Positions 9,407 through 21,683 of a stretch of DNA of 64,000 nt are shown here, piece by piece. Numbering within the stretch: position 1 is the first letter of the stretch; every line of letters begins with the position of its first letter. The position numbers were made by a program, and so were the translations under genes. Source of the stretch: Cotesia glomerata (taxonomy: Eukaryota > Arthropoda > Insecta > Hymenoptera > Braconidae). Location: assembly GCF_020080835.1 (NCBI RefSeq), contig NC_058166.1, positions 3,596,001 to 3,660,000 of the forward strand, in the 5' to 3' direction. The notes under the pieces were generated by a model. The model saw nothing but the letters and a program-made list of their open reading frames with translations. It was not told the origin of the DNA and did no database searches.

Positions 9407-12380
9407 GGATACTACAGCTCAATCTCAACCATTGTGAGGCAGCGCATGACCTGCTCATGCAATCCGTGCGAGAATTAGAGCTTGACTTGGTACTAATAGC
9501 AGAGCCATATAAACACCTGAGTACCCAACCCTGGGAATCTGATAGCACATCCAAAGCTGTCATCTGGTCATGTGGCAAGCTCCCTTTCCAAAATGCAGTC
9601 GACAACAGCAATGCCGGCTTTGTAGCAGTATCAGTAGAGGGCATCCGCTTCTATAGCTGCTACGCACCACCTAGCCTCTCCATTGTTGACTTCACTGATT
9701 TCTTGGATCGACTAACTGAAGATGCGAAGCAATACCATCCAGTAGCGATAGCCGGAGACTTCAACTCCTGGGCAGTTGACTGGGGCAGCAAACATACCAA
9801 CGCACGAGGGAAAGCACTACTAGAGGCCTTTACTACACTAGATGTAGTTTCGCTCAACAGTGGTGATACGCCGACCTACACCAAAGGTGACGCAAGCTCA
9901 ATTGTAGACCTCACTTTTGTCAGTAATAGCCTTGCTAGAGGTGACTACAACTGGAAAGTGTTGGACATCTACACTTCCAGCGACCATCATGCGATATTCT
10001 GGGAAATATCAAACGACCAGAACCTCAAGAGACCAATCAAGCAGTCTAACATCGTTGGTTGGAAGGTGAAATCTTTTGACCCAGAAGCATTGCTAATAGC
10101 CCTCGATGGTGATCCGATCAACACTGGATGTGCAGAACAACATACTAAGGACCTGATGAGGAGAGTAACACATGCTTGTGATGCCAGTATGCCTCGTAAA
10201 CGTGGCATAAATTCGAGACCTTCGGTGCATTGGTGGAACGACCACATCAGCGTCCTCCGTAAAGAGTGTCATAGAAAGAGAAGAATCTCCCAGCGCGGCT
10301 ATCAACGGCTCAACTCAGTGGAGCTGATCGCAGAGTACAAAAAGGCGCGTCGTGAACTGAATAAAGCCATCAAAGAGAGCAAAAGAAGATGCTGGAAAGA
10401 GCTTATATACGAGGTGGATAAAGACGTGTGGGGTAGGCCTTATAAGGTGGTTATGACCCACCTGAAAAAACAACAAATGCCATCACCTACGTGTCCTCAA
10501 CTTCTTCAGAAAATCGTCACTGCACTGTTCCCACAGCAACGCAACTTCGATTACCAGTTGGCGCCAGGCGAACTGGACGACATTCCACCTGTCACTGAAG
10601 AAGAACTGCTGGAGGCCTGTAACCGTGTAGGGAATAATAAAGCGCCGGGATTGGACGGAATCCCTAATATAGCCTTGAAAACCATCATAAAGGCAGCTCC
10701 AACATTATTCCTCGACGCTTATAATGCATGCCTCAAGGAGGGGACTTTTCCTCGTAAGTGGAAACAGCAACGATTGGTACTGTTACCTAAAGGGAAGAAA
10801 CCACCAGAAGAACCGTCATCTTACCGACCACTTTGCATGCTAGATACGGCGGGTAAGATATTTGAGCGCATAATTCACCAGAGAATTGAAGCAGTAGTCG
10901 ACCCACTCCTGGCAGACAATCAGTATGGATTCCGGAAAGGACGATCAACCCTGGACGCAATCAAACAGGTTGTTGATACGGCCAAGGAAGCAATCGCAGG
11001 AACCAGATGGAAAGGTGGAACGAAGAAGTATTGCCTGGTGGCGACACTAGACATCAGAAACGCCTTCAACTCCGCCAATTGGAAATGCATCATGCAGGCC
11101 CTCCAAGAGAAGAATGTACCAGAATACCTGCTTAAGATCGTAGCAAGCTACTTTGAAAACAGGGTCCTGAAGTATGACACGAAGAACGGTCCGAGGGAGT
11201 ATGATATTACTGGAGGGGTACCACAAGGTTCAGTTCTAGGCCCGCTCCTGTGGAACATTATGTATGACGGTCTATTAAGACTAACTCTGCCAAGAAACGT
11301 CAAACTCGTAGCATATGCAGATGACGTAGCCGTAGTGATCGTTGCCAAACACCTTGACGAGATAAATCATATGTTCGATCTCACTTTTGAGCACGTTAAC
11401 CGGTGGATGGACGCAGTGAACCTGCAACTGGCGCAACACAAGACTGAGGCAGTACTTATTACCAGCAGAAAAGTGGTAGAGACCATTAAGCTGAAAGTCG
11501 GCGAACAAGAAATCACATCACAACCTTATATCCGATATTTGGGAGTGATGCTTGATGCCCGACTCAACTTCAAGCAGCAAGTGGAACATGTCAGTGCCAA
11601 AGCGTCAGTAGTGAGGGCTAGTCTCGCACGACTGATGCCGAACGTCGGAGGCCCAAAACAGAGCAGGAGGCTATTATTGTCATCAGTAGTCACATCGGTG
11701 CTCACTTACGGAATATCCATTTGGGCCGACGCATTAAAGACGCAAGAATCATGGAGAAAGGCTGGACCAGTATATCGACTGAGTGCCCTACGAGTAGCTA
11801 GCGCCTTCCGCACAATATCAGAGGAAGCAGTGTGTGTTATTTCCGGTACTCTGCCTCTCAGAGTCCTAGCTGAGGAAAGACGGAACCTATATCAACGAAA
11901 AAGGTCAACCACACTGAGCCCTGAAGAACTTAGAAGGGAAGAACGGCAACACAGCATCGCAAGATGGCAACAAGACTGGAATGCTTCAGAGAAAGGTCGG
12001 TGGACGTACCGTCTCATACCTCGGATTGATGTGTGGTTCAGGTGAGTCACGGTGAAATCAACTATTATTTAACGCAGATGTTATCAGGACACGGATGTTA
12101 CCGGAAGTATCTTCACCGCTTTAAGCACGATGATACCCCAGAGTGCCCGTCCTGTCCAGGGGTCAATGAAGATGCGGAGCATGTTTTCTTTGTGTGTCCA
12201 CGTTTCAACCAACAGCGCGATGAGTTGGGGAAGATTCTGAAAAAGAGAACCCAACCAGAGTCAATAGTAGAAGCAATGTTGTCGTCAGAAGCTGCCTGGA
12301 ACGCCACAAGCACTTTTGCTACAAAAGTGCTTACCGAGTTGCGATCCACTGAGAGGAAAAGAGCGAAAGACAGAATCTAG
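9403..12380 (+). pseudogene. A3 ORF2, endonuclease-reverse transcriptase, late frameshift
   Basis: ORF2 starts at ATG 9403 in the ATGA overlap. EN motifs (AGDFNSWAVDWGS, SDHHAI) and RT motifs (GFRKGRSTLDAI, TLDIRNAFNSANW, GVPQGSVLGPLLWN, YADD) are intact. At about 12035 one base is missing relative to A1, A2 and A4, giving a stop just after; the C-terminal CPSC...H...C knuckle continues in another frame to 12380. Because of the ORF1 frameshift the open frame from 8005 to 12045 reads as a single ORF1-ORF2 fusion. Confidence 0.88.
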
Positions 12381-12629
12381 AAAGAAGAAATAACATCTTA
12401 GCCACCAGAAGGAAGAGCGGCAGCTAATTCCTCCCCCCGCGAAGAAATGCCTTACGGCGGTACCATGGGGGATCAGAGGATAGAAGAAAAAGGGGTGTAG
12501 GGTTTAGTGGGTAGGGGCGTCAGCGTCGAGTTTTAGTATGACGCTGCGTCAAGTCGCCACATATCCAGGCCAAATAGCTATGCCTAGAATCCGTAAAAAG
12601 GATTCCCCCCCCCTAAAAAAAAAAAAAAA

Positions 12630-12633
12630 CACA

Positions 12634-12697
<64 letters not shown>
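12630..12697. repeat. (CA)n microsatellite at the 3' end of A3
   Basis: CA repeats with one CT interruption near the start. On the right they run directly into the conserved sequence CAGACATAGTGACAACC of the inverted-repeat landing-pad element. Confidence 0.9.
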
Positions 12698-12701
<4 letters not shown>

Positions 12702-12850
12702 GACATAGTGACAACCTCGCGGGGATAGTCAGGGAAGCTTCCTGTGACCTTTAAACGTCGAGATCTGATAAAACTCGATTTTTGCAAAACGGGGTGAAAA
12801 CAATAACTTCCCGATTTTTGAAAATCGATTTTCTTAGTGGGAAGTTAAAA
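12698..12850. repeat. Landing-pad repeat, fragment right of (CA)n
   Basis: The sequence after (CA)n (AGACATAGTGACAACCTCGC ... GGGAAGTT) matches 20894-21030 and 40064-40200 and, inverted, 21340-21480 and 40510-40650. It shows that the A1-A2-A3 array sits in the (CA)n of the same repeat family as B1. The stretch 12850-13287 after it holds no recognisable gene. Confidence 0.75.
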
Positions 12851-13287
12851 ATTAGCCCAATCGGTCCAGCTGTTCTCAAGTGATGCGTAGACATACATGC
12901 GGCATTTTATTTTTATTTATATAGATTATTAATATTATCAACATGGAAAATAAATTGTGGTAGTGGCAACAACAACTGTAGTTCCATTTACCGCAGGCTG
13001 TAGTATGACTTGAGACAACTCCAAACTGTGGGTAGATTTACTCCAATATTGTAGTTAAGCGTTAACTGTATTAGTAATAAGTAAGATATGCTACAGCATG
13101 CGGTATTTGTAACTCCAATTGTAGTTCAATTTACTTAATATGCGGTTAACCAATTGCATAAAAATAAACGGTATATAACCTAAAATTTTTGTTTAAAATT
13201 TTCGAAGGTGTCAATTTCTGTAATATCTGCCAATAATGAATTCTAAATTTTTATGCTATGAATTAGGAAAGAATTTTCATAGATGGG

Positions 13288-13860
13288 TCATTCCATGTCA
13301 AATCGGCCAATAGTTGGAATCGACCCCTTTCGATTTGGATGAATTTTGGTCAGAAATTTTCTTTTGTCATAAAACAAAGTTCTGCCAAAAGAAAAAAAAT
13401 TAAAAAATTTTTTTCGAAAGATATGTAAATTCAAAATTTCGCGATTTTTCCAGTTTTTCAATTTTATTTTTGGAATATCTCGAATGATATTATAGATACA
13501 GGAATGGTCTTTCGTTTGTTTGAAAAGAGACACTTGAAGCTATTGAAAAAAAAAATGTTTTGAAAAATACCAAATTTGCCAAATTTTGAATTTTTGAAAA
13601 TCGTCAAAAATGAAGAGCGCCATTAAAATTTTGGCTCAATTTTTTTTGTATGATACCTTGTACTGATCTTAAAGGATCCTGAAATTTTTGGAAAGGTGTT
13701 TTTTTTCAAAAATATAAATTTTAAAATTTTAAAAAAATTTTTTGATTTTCACAAAAAAATTTTTTTTGGTTTTTGCAACTTCTATATAAGGTAAAGTTAT
13801 GCAGATACATAATATTGTAATTTTGAGTATTTAAAAATCAAATGCATGACGTGGAAATAT
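13288..13860. repeat. Inverted copy of the central and terminal parts of the landing-pad repeat
   Basis: Bases from GGGTCATTCCATGTCAAATC onward are the reverse complement of sequence near 23860-23890, and the following 400 bp are the reverse complement of 21030-21350 and 40200-40520. The part near 13760-13860 is also the inverse of 15360-15470. It is very A/T-homopolymer rich. Short ORFs here are shadows of low-complexity sequence. Confidence 0.7.
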
Positions 13861-13946
13861 TAAATCCGAACAAAAACAGTTCCACTGTAAAAAACCGCGC
13901 CAAGTCCACGTTCATAAGACTTCGAAAAAAATTAATCGTTTTTTTA

Positions 13947-14296
13947 CAAAAAAATATGAAATCAAAAAAACCCCAAGTACTGTTTATAACTTTATTAAAA
14001 ATATGAAAAAAAGTTAGTAGCAAGTTTAAAACTTAATGAAAATCTCTTTTAACGTACTTGGCGTACGTCATTGAATAGCTCAAATTTTTTCGTGAGCGAT
14101 ATTTAATTTCATGTGCACAAACATATAGAAAACGTTAATATCTTAAGTTCTAAACATTTGGGATACTCAATGACGCACGCCAAGTACGTTTAAAAAGATT
14201 TTCATTAAGTTTTAAACTTGCTACTAACTTTTTTTCATATTTTTAATAAAGTTATAAACAGTACTTGGGGTTTTTTTGATTTCATATTTTTTTTGT
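13947..14296. repeat. Foldback inverted repeat, arms about 125 bp
   Basis: Arm 1 (about 13947-14075) and arm 2 (about 14167-14296) are almost perfect reverse complements, with a spacer of about 90 bp. Both arms contain a TACTTGGCGT-type motif at the inner end. The identical small peptides readable on opposite strands are a consequence of the symmetry. Probably a MITE or foldback element; no target duplication identified. Confidence 0.75.
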
Positions 14297-15261
14297 TCGG
14301 ATTTCACATCTTTTTGCAAAGTGCCAATGTTATTCAAATGAGTCTTATGAACGTAGATACATCCTTAAATTATTATTATAAATATATTTTTTATGAAGTA
14401 TAATAATTTTAATCCTGTATAGAAAAATCTGGTCCTTAATGACCGAAACAGATAATCTCATAGTTACGTCTAGCATTCTAAAACTTGGCGCCTAAAGTTT
14501 ACTTATCCAGTTACTACAGTGTATGTAAAATTTCTTGCGTCGCACGCTAGTGTGTAAAAATAGAAACTGTTAAAACTCAATTTTAGACTCGAGTTTCCGG
14601 TCTACCTATGAAATTACTGCACATAAGCGTTTTTTATAGTATATGAATGTCAGATTTTGCACCGAAAAAAGTTCCAAAACTAAAAATTTACGTTGCTATA
14701 GTTTGTGCTGCTTAAATTTATTAATTAAAAATAGAATTCATTAAAAAATGTAAAAAGTAAAATGATTAACAGTTTATTAAGATGTAATCTATTATTAAAA
14801 AACATAACTTTTAATATAATTATTATAATAAATATATAAAATTTTCTAACCCTAAAATCAGGCTCTGCTTACGGTATAGTACTCGGTAGGCTGGCGTTTG
14901 AAGGTACTTGGCGCCAGACTTCTACCGAGTCTGTAGATAATAAATTAATTTCAACTTTTTTTTATTTTTTATAAGTCAGGCTTAACGCATGATTTAGTTT
15001 TTTATTTTTTTAACGCATGATATATTTTGTCTGTTTCTCCACTTCAATTACAGTTTTTAACCTCAAATAACTCATACATATATTAATTTTCTATAAAAAT
15101 TAGAAATAATTTCATGAGAATATCAATTTTTTTTCGTTCTTTCGAATACTTATTTACTTACGAATTTCTGCATATTAATAGTTCTCAATCTCAAATTATA
15201 AAATTATTCTCATGTTAATAAGACGACAAGTGGCGTCAACAACTTCAAATGAAGTATTTAA
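14297..15261. other. AT-rich intergenic DNA without recognised gene
   Basis: No coding signal found. It contains the hairpin at 14881-14930 and ends where the segmental duplication begins. Confidence 0.5.
14881..14930. repeat. Compact hairpin
   Basis: ACTCGGTAG (14881-14889) pairs with CTACCGAGT (14922-14930), and inside it CTGGCG (14891-14896) pairs with CGCCAG (14912-14917), leaving a loop of about 15 bases. It could be a transposon-end hairpin or a structured RNA; there is no further support for either. Confidence 0.5.
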
Positions 15262-15529
15262 AGGACAGTTAATAAATTCTATCATGCGTTAAGGATGACT
15301 TATTTTAAGGATGCAAGATTATGTCCAAAAAATAAAAAAAAGTTGAAATTAATTTATTATTTAATATTTCCACGTCATGCATTCAATTTTAATATACTAA
15401 AAATTACAATATTATGTATCTGCATAACTTTACTTTATATAGAAGTTGCAAAAAACAAAAAAAATTTTTTTTTATTCAAAAAATTTTTTTTTTAATTTAA
15501 AAATTCATATTTTTGAAAAAAAAAATTAG

Positions 15530-16543
15530 AAAAACGGTAGACCCTGAAGGCCATCCGTGCAAGTTCTCGCTAATTTCATACCTAGGTGCTTAAAATTGCA
15601 CTAATGATGTTTTAGAGATTTCTGAGCTCAAAAAAACAATTTATGTGTTATTTTGAGTTCTCTAAGCTTAAAGCGATAGCTATTCTATGCTTTTGAGCTC
15701 TTCAAACTCAAAAGTCTGATAGAAGTTTGATAAAACACAATTTTTCAAATTTTCAAACCGCCATCACTTTTAAACGAATTGACCAATTTTCACGCAGTTG
15801 AGAGCATTTAACGCAGTTTTTTAGGCTCATGGAGAATCTTCAATTTCGAATTGATAAAATTAGAAAATTCGGAGTAATTCCGAAAAAACACTTATTTCGG
15901 TGTTTTTTCGTTAACGATAACTCACGAACAAATGAACCAATTTTGACCGGACCGTCGGCGATCGACGTGGTTTTTAGATGTTAAGAGCTGATTAGTTTTT
16001 GGAATAGATTGGTAAAGCCGTTTAAAAGTTATTCTGAAAAATGTCGGAGTTATGTTAAAAAAATCCTTGTTTCCAAATATTTCGTTGAGGATATCTCTCG
16101 AACCACTCAACCGATTCTTACGTTCTTGGCGGCGATTGACGCAGTTTTTTGAGCTCTAAAAATGATTCTATTTCACCAAAAACGATCCGAAAAGAAATGT
16201 CGAAGTTATGTAAAAAAAACACTTTTTCGGTTTTCTTTCGTTCACGATATCTTTCGAACGAATCAACCGATTTTGACCGGATTAGCGGCGATCGACGTGG
16301 TTTTTCAAACTTAAGGGCGGATTAGTTTTTGAAGTTGTTCGATAAAGCCATTTAAAAGTTATTCCAAAAAACCACTTAAAAAAAAAATTTTTTTCTTAGT
16401 TTTTTTGAGATTTTTCAAAATTTCTCAAAATTTATCGATCCGAATCGGTTCAAATTCACAGGAAATCTAAGTTTGAGGGAACTCTTTAGAACGCTCTTTG
16501 GTAGGTTCCTATCGGTTTAGCCGTTCAAAAGTTATAAGCGATT

Positions 16544-16547
<4 letters not shown>
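15530..16547. repeat. Landing-pad inverted-repeat element, left arm (unit I)
   Basis: Matches 38930-39952 almost exactly. Its sequence is inversely related, with divergence, to the right arm at 23270-23885: blocks such as GGCCATCC, GAGCTC-rich stretches and the TTAAAAGTTATT blocks recur in opposite orientation. It has no coding potential. Family not identified. Confidence 0.7.

Positions 16548-16580
<33 letters not shown>
16548..16580. repeat. (AC)n at the 5' side of B1
   Basis: AC repeats between the left arm of the landing-pad repeat and the 5' end of B1. Confidence 0.9.
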
Positions 16581-16583
<3 letters not shown>

Positions 16584-16672
16584 GGGAAGCGTTGTTCGCG
16601 TCCGTAGGTTCTGCTTTTACACCCTACACGTGCTCTCCGGGTAGTGCCAAATGAACAACACAAAACAACGAT

Positions 16673-18139
16673 ATGGAAATGTCAGAAGATTTTCAAACAT
16701 CGTTTACAGTACAGAGGATGGATACCTCAGTGCTGGCGAGGGAAGGCGTGCAAACTCGTCGTTATCAAGCGACCGTTTGAACAGTGGAGTAGACCCCATG
16801 GCTCTGCTGTCTAGCAATGCTAGCAAGGTTACAGGGAGTACGAAATCAGCCCAGATGGCAGAGAACGGACAGCTGAGCAACATTCCTTCAAAAAGTGGAG
16901 GACCTTTTGCTCCTGCCACTAATCAAACCCTCCGAGGAAGAATGAACTCTCTACCGACCGTCACCGGCCAACAGTCACCAATGGAGAGGCTCTGCAACAA
17001 GATTGATGAGTTAGCCGACTTCATAAAAGACAAAAAGAATCTCCACCATGAGATCAGAAAATTGGTTTCGTCTATTAGTACGGCATATAGGCTGGCCAAC
17101 AAATCACCAACGAAGTCGGCGTCAACGACTCAAACATCTCCGAGTCTGAACAAAAAATCACAGCCACCTCTGACCACTCCTAAGAAATTACGACAGCAAG
17201 GAGATGGCAACAAGAAGAGGCCGCTGTCCACGCCCAGCCCTTCCTCAGATATTGACAAGCCAGCACAGAAAAAGACAGCCCGGGATGATACCTGGACCAA
17301 AGTGACTCGGCAAAACAAGAAAAAGAAAGAACAGGAGCCAGTGACTCAAGCTGCTACAGCCCAAGACCAGCCAAACAGCGGTGGCTCCAAGAAACCAAGG
17401 AGGAAGAAGACAAAAACTAAAGCTGTCCTAGTCCAACCAGCTGAAGGGCGAACATACGCCGATCTCCTCAAGGAAATCAAGGCCAAGGTAAGCCCTGTCG
17501 AGACGGGCGTAGACATAAGGTCTATTAAAAAGACAAAACACGGAGGCGTTCTCCTTGAAATGGCTCGAAAGACCGAAGACAGCAAGGCATTCACCGATGC
17601 AGTAAGGGCAGCCACTGCAAACATCGGCACAGTCAAGACGCTAACACCAACAACAACGATCGAGATCCTCGACTTAGATGAAATCTCTACCGAGAGCGAA
17701 GTCCGTGAAGCACTCAAACGTGAATTCACTGACAACCTAGAAATCAAACGGGTAAATTTGACAAAACCCACACCACGAGGTAATCGAGCAGTCTTCTGCG
17801 AACTAGACGAGCCCAGTGCGATTAAGGCCCTTGACACGTTCCCGTATACGGATCGGTTTGGTGAACTGTCGTATACGCCCAGTAGTAAAAGTAACACGTT
17901 GTTTTAAATGTCTTGGTTATGGACACCAAACACGTCAGTGTGCGGGACCAGACAGAAGCAGGTGCTGCTACAAATGTGGCGGAGAGAACCACAAGGCCGT
18001 AAACTGCACGGAGAAGTTAAAATGCTTCCTTTGTGCTTCGGACAAAGATGCCCAGGATAGTCTATGCCATATTTCTGGCACTGGAGCGTGTAAGGCATTC
18101 CGCAAAACACTTGCAGAAGCCACGAAAGGTCAGAAATGA
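16673..18139 (+). pseudogene. B1 ORF1, Gag-like, two frameshifts
   Basis: By alignment with B2 the start is ATG 16673. A 10-bp deletion near 16752 shifts the frame, after which the main frame runs to about 17830. A further shift near 17830-17900 moves the zinc-knuckle part (CFKCLGYGHQTRQC, CYKCGGENHKAVNC, CFLC...) into the frame that ends at TGA 18137-18139. The middle is rich in Ser, Thr, Pro and Lys, as in other R1-clade ORF1 proteins, followed by a conserved region before the knuckles. Confidence 0.8.
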
Positions 18140-20556
18140 CACGCATACTACAAGGCAACCTGAATAGGTGCGCCTTGGCGCAAAACCAGCTACACCAGCG
18201 TGTTTTCGAAGATAAAATTGGCGTCTGCTTTATCTGCGAGCAATATCTAAACATCGAAGGTAAAACATGGTTCGCAGACGAAACGGGCACGGCAGCAATT
18301 TGGATTGTGAACACAAAGAACGTTACCGTCAACAACAGCGGAGGTGGAGCAGGTTTTGTCTGGATTCAAACCCCCACAACCTACTTCATGAGCGTCTATC
18401 TCTCACCTAACGAAGGGATTAGTGTGTTCCGACAGAAACTGGCAAATATAGAAATTGCGGTCACTAAATTCGACGGCGAAGTCATCGTAGCCGGAGACTT
18501 CAACGCTAAATCGGCTGAGTGAGGCGATGCTTTTTCCGACACCAGAGGTAACGAGGTCGCTGACGTCGCGGCTAGACTCGACCTTATAGTGCTGAACACC
18601 GGCAGCACCACGACCTTTAGAAGACCAGGGTACCAAGAATCCATCCCCGACATCTCGTTGGCGACTCCAAGGACTGCCAACATGATCGAAGACTGGACTG
18701 TATCCGAAGAATACAGCGGCAGTGATCATCAGTTCGTGACATTCAACGTTGGATTGGCATCTGCTTCGGTTTCACAACGCGACCTTTCTAAGCGGAAGTG
18801 GAATGCCAAGAGGCTTGATCCAGAGGCATTGCAAGCTTCACTCGCACGAAGCTGGTCTATCCTCCAGAACAACCCGACACCGGATACCTGAAGCGAGACG
18901 GAAAAGGCAGTGCTAAACACGATGAAGGAAATTACTGCCATACTCCTGAACACCTACAACGCATGCTTGGCAACTGGCACGTTTCCCGTGGTCTGGAAAC
19001 GGCAGAGATTGGTTCTCTTAGACAAAGGTAAGGGAACCCCCATAACACCTTCGTCGTTTAGACCACTCTGTATGCTGGATATTGCTGGAAAACTGCTCGA
19101 GAAGCTCATACAAGGGAGACTTCGCAACGACATAGACCGTGCTGGAGGTTTTGCCGCAAACCAGCACGGCTTCCGGAAAAGACGTTCAACAGTCGGCGCG
19201 ATCCAGAAAGTCGTAGTGACAGTGAGAGAAGCATGGACTGGTAGCCTCAAAGCCCGCAAGGTGTGTCTTGTCCTCACGCTAGACATTAGAAATGCCTTTA
19301 ACAGCGCAAATTGAAGAAATATTTTGGACGCCCTGGAGCACAGATTTGACGTGGAGCCAGAGAATCTGGCACTAGTCGACAACTACCTTGACGAGAGAAA
19401 GCTGATAGCAGAAACCACGGAAGGTCCACAAGAATACGCCATAACAGCTGGCGTGCCGCAAGGCTCAATAATGGGGCCCGATCTATGGAACGCGGACTAC
19501 GACGAGCTTCTGGAAATCCCGTTGCCAAAGCAAGTGGAGCTAACGGGCTTTGCAGACGACGTCGCGGCCACGATAATAGTAGACAGCGTAGAGGAGACCG
19601 AACTACTCGTTCGGGAAACCATTGATGCTGTCGAGACTTGGCTCGATAAACACCACCTGAAACTCGCAAAACACAAAACCGAGATGGTCGTTCTGACTCG
19701 CCAAAAATAGTTCCCAAAACCATTTGCTGTGGACATGGGAGGAATAACGCTAACGTCAACAAGGGCCCTGCGCTATCTGGGGGTAATGATAGACGAGAAA
19801 CTATCTTTCCGCGAACGACTCGATAGTGCATGCCAGAAAGCCAGCAAGACGGTGTCTAGCCTAGCAAGAATTATGACGAATACTATGGGACCAAGAACCA
19901 AAAAGAGGAGAGTCCTTCTGGAAGCAGTCCATTCGGTACTGCTTTATGGAGCGGAAATATGGGCCGATATATTAAAGCAGAAAACCTATCGGCGGAAAAT
20001 GGCAGCAGTGCAGTGGCGAGGCGCTCTCAGAGTTGCCTGCGCCTACCGCACAATTTCTGAAGCGGCTGTATTGGTCATTGCGGGAGCTGCGCCCATCGAC
20101 CTATTAGCGTTCGAGAGAGCAAGACTCTACGACGCTAAAATCGGTAGCGAAAACATGAAGGAGGCAAGAACGAGGATAAAAACGGAAACGCAGCAAGAGT
20201 GGCAGGACCGATGGACGTCGGGAGAGACAGGCAGATGGACAGCGCGACTGATCCCAAACATCAACGTCTGGCTTTCTCGGAAGCACGGGGACACGGACTT
20301 CTTTCTGACCCAGCTACTGACGGGACATGGGCAGTTCAATGCCTATCTATTCAAGATGGGTTTGCACAGCACACCAACGTGCAAATACTGTCGAGACAAA
20401 ATTGACAACGCCGAGCACACGTTTTTCGAGTGTGACCTTGGTAACCTGCATGATGAAAAAAGAAGAAAACTGGACAGCTCTAGTAGCCTACGCGCAGCGT
20501 CTCTTGAAAGAAAAAATCGCAGAAAGGAATTAGAAACCAGTAATAACAAGAAGTAG
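18136..20556 (+). pseudogene. B1 ORF2, endonuclease-reverse transcriptase, multiply broken
   Basis: ATG 18136 overlaps the ORF1 stop (ATGA). The EN domain shows ILQGNLNRCALAQ, VAGDFNAKSAE and GSDHQFV. RT motifs visible are GFRKRRSTVGAIQ, TLDIRNAFNSAN, GVPQGSIMGPDLWN and FADD, with CKYC...H...C at the end. In-frame stops lie at 18520-18522 (shared with B2), about 18889, 19312-19314 (Trp to TGA) and 19708-19710 (Trp to TAG). A deletion near 18940 removes about 530 bp that B2 retains (51936-52465), including the connector and the start of RT. It cannot be functional. Confidence 0.88.
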
Positions 20557-20747
20557 GTGTCGTGAGGCACAACATGGACTGGATTGAAGTAATGCTAACG
20601 CGGTCCTGATCCAGTCTTCCCTGTAACATCTATAGGGAAACGAGAGAGGAGGATGTTTAGTCGGTATTGTTGCAAAATAATATTGTCTTCTGAGTCCGAT
20701 ATACCCAGGCACCAGCACCTAGTCCTGGCAACAACACCAAGTCCTGG

Positions 20748-20763
20748 AATACGTAAACGTATT
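20748..20763 (+). other. 3'-terminal stem-loop of family B
   Basis: AATACG (20748-20753) pairs with CGTATT (20758-20763) around a four-base loop, just before the poly(A) and (CA)n. It has the same position and shape as the family-A hairpin but a different sequence. Confidence 0.5.
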
Positions 20764-20775
20764 TTACCTCCTCTA

Positions 20776-20792
<17 letters not shown>

Positions 20793-20838
<46 letters not shown>

Positions 20839-20847
20839 ACACACACA

Positions 20848-20893
<46 letters not shown>
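20793..20893. repeat. (CA)n at the 3' side of B1
   Basis: Slightly interrupted CA repeat that continues into CAGACATAGTGACAACC of the landing-pad repeat. Confidence 0.9.
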
Positions 20894-20898
<5 letters not shown>

Positions 20899-21683
20899 TA
20901 GTGACAACCTCGCGGGAGTAGTCAGGGAAGCTTTCTATGACCTTCAAACGTCGAGATCTGATAAAAACTCGATTTTTGCAAAACGGTGTGAAAACAATAA
21001 CTTCCCGAATTTCTTAGCGGGAAGTTAAAAAACACCTTTCCAACAATTTCAGGATCTTTTAAGATCAGTACAAAGTATCATACAAAAAAAAATTGAGCCA
21101 AAATTTTAATGGCGCTCTTCATTTTTGACGATTTTCAAAAATTCAAAATTTGACAGATTTGGCATTTTTCAAAATTTTTTTCCAAACTATTTTTTTTTCA
21201 ATAGCCTCAAGTGTCTCTTTTCATACAAACAAAAACCATTCCTGTATCTATAATAGCATTCGAGATATTGCAAAAACAAAATTGAAAAACTGGAAAAATC
21301 GCAAAATTTTGAATTTGCCTATCTTTCGAAAAAAATTTTTAACTTCCCACTAAGAAAATTGAAAATTTTCAATATCGGGAAGTTATTGGTTTCACCCCGT
21401 TTTTTGAAAATCGAGTTTTTATCGGATCTCCACGTTTCGAGGTCTTAAGAAGCTTCCCTGACTATTCCCGCGATGGTGTCTGTATGTATGTATGCATGTA
21501 TGTGTGTGTGTGTATGGATGTATGTAAACCTCTCATAACTTATGAACGGCTTGGCCTATTTGATCGCAATTGGTGTCATTCGAAAGGGCTTGACTGAACT
21601 TAGATTTTGAATATACTTTGGATCGATTCGGACCGGTAGATTTTGAGAAATCGCAAATAAATAATAGTTTAAAAAAACTAAAA
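20894..21683. repeat. Landing-pad element, centre and start of right arm (unit I)
   Basis: Matches 40064-40823. The segment is itself an inverted repeat: CAGACATAGTGACAACCTCG ... GGGAAGTT at the left is mirrored at 21340-21480 by AACTTCCC ... ATGGTGTCTGTATG, followed by a TG-rich run, so the pad had CA on one side and TG on the other. Confidence 0.75.

Larger units (their letters stand above)
7511..12629 (+). mobile_element. A3: full-length R1-clade-like retrotransposon
   Basis: About 5.1 kb. The 5' end (starting TCGGGGCAGAAGAG) abuts (AC)n at exactly the same point as the 5' end of A4, showing that this is the true terminus. It has a 5' UTR of about 490 bp, ORF1, ORF2, a 3' UTR with the AATCC/GGATT hairpin, C-rich and A-rich runs and then (CA)n. 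Two frameshifts make it defective: one fuses ORF1 to ORF2, and a 1-bp deletion lies near 12035. Confidence 0.9.
16581..20792 (+). mobile_element. B1: second-family R1-like retrotransposon, internally deleted
   Basis: It has an ORF1 with CCHC knuckles, an EN-RT ORF2, a 3' UTR ending in an AATACG/CGTATT hairpin, poly(A) and (CA)n. It is only distantly similar to family A but has the same layout, the ATGA ORF overlap and the same target. The paralogous unit has the empty (CA)n at 39953-40063, so the insertion is directly defined. It is defective: several nonsense codons, frameshifts and a deletion of about 530 bp relative to B2. Confidence 0.88.

Noticed and set aside
13838..14403. Two identical small ORFs on opposite strands
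   Set aside because: They are the two arms of an inverted repeat read in opposite directions.
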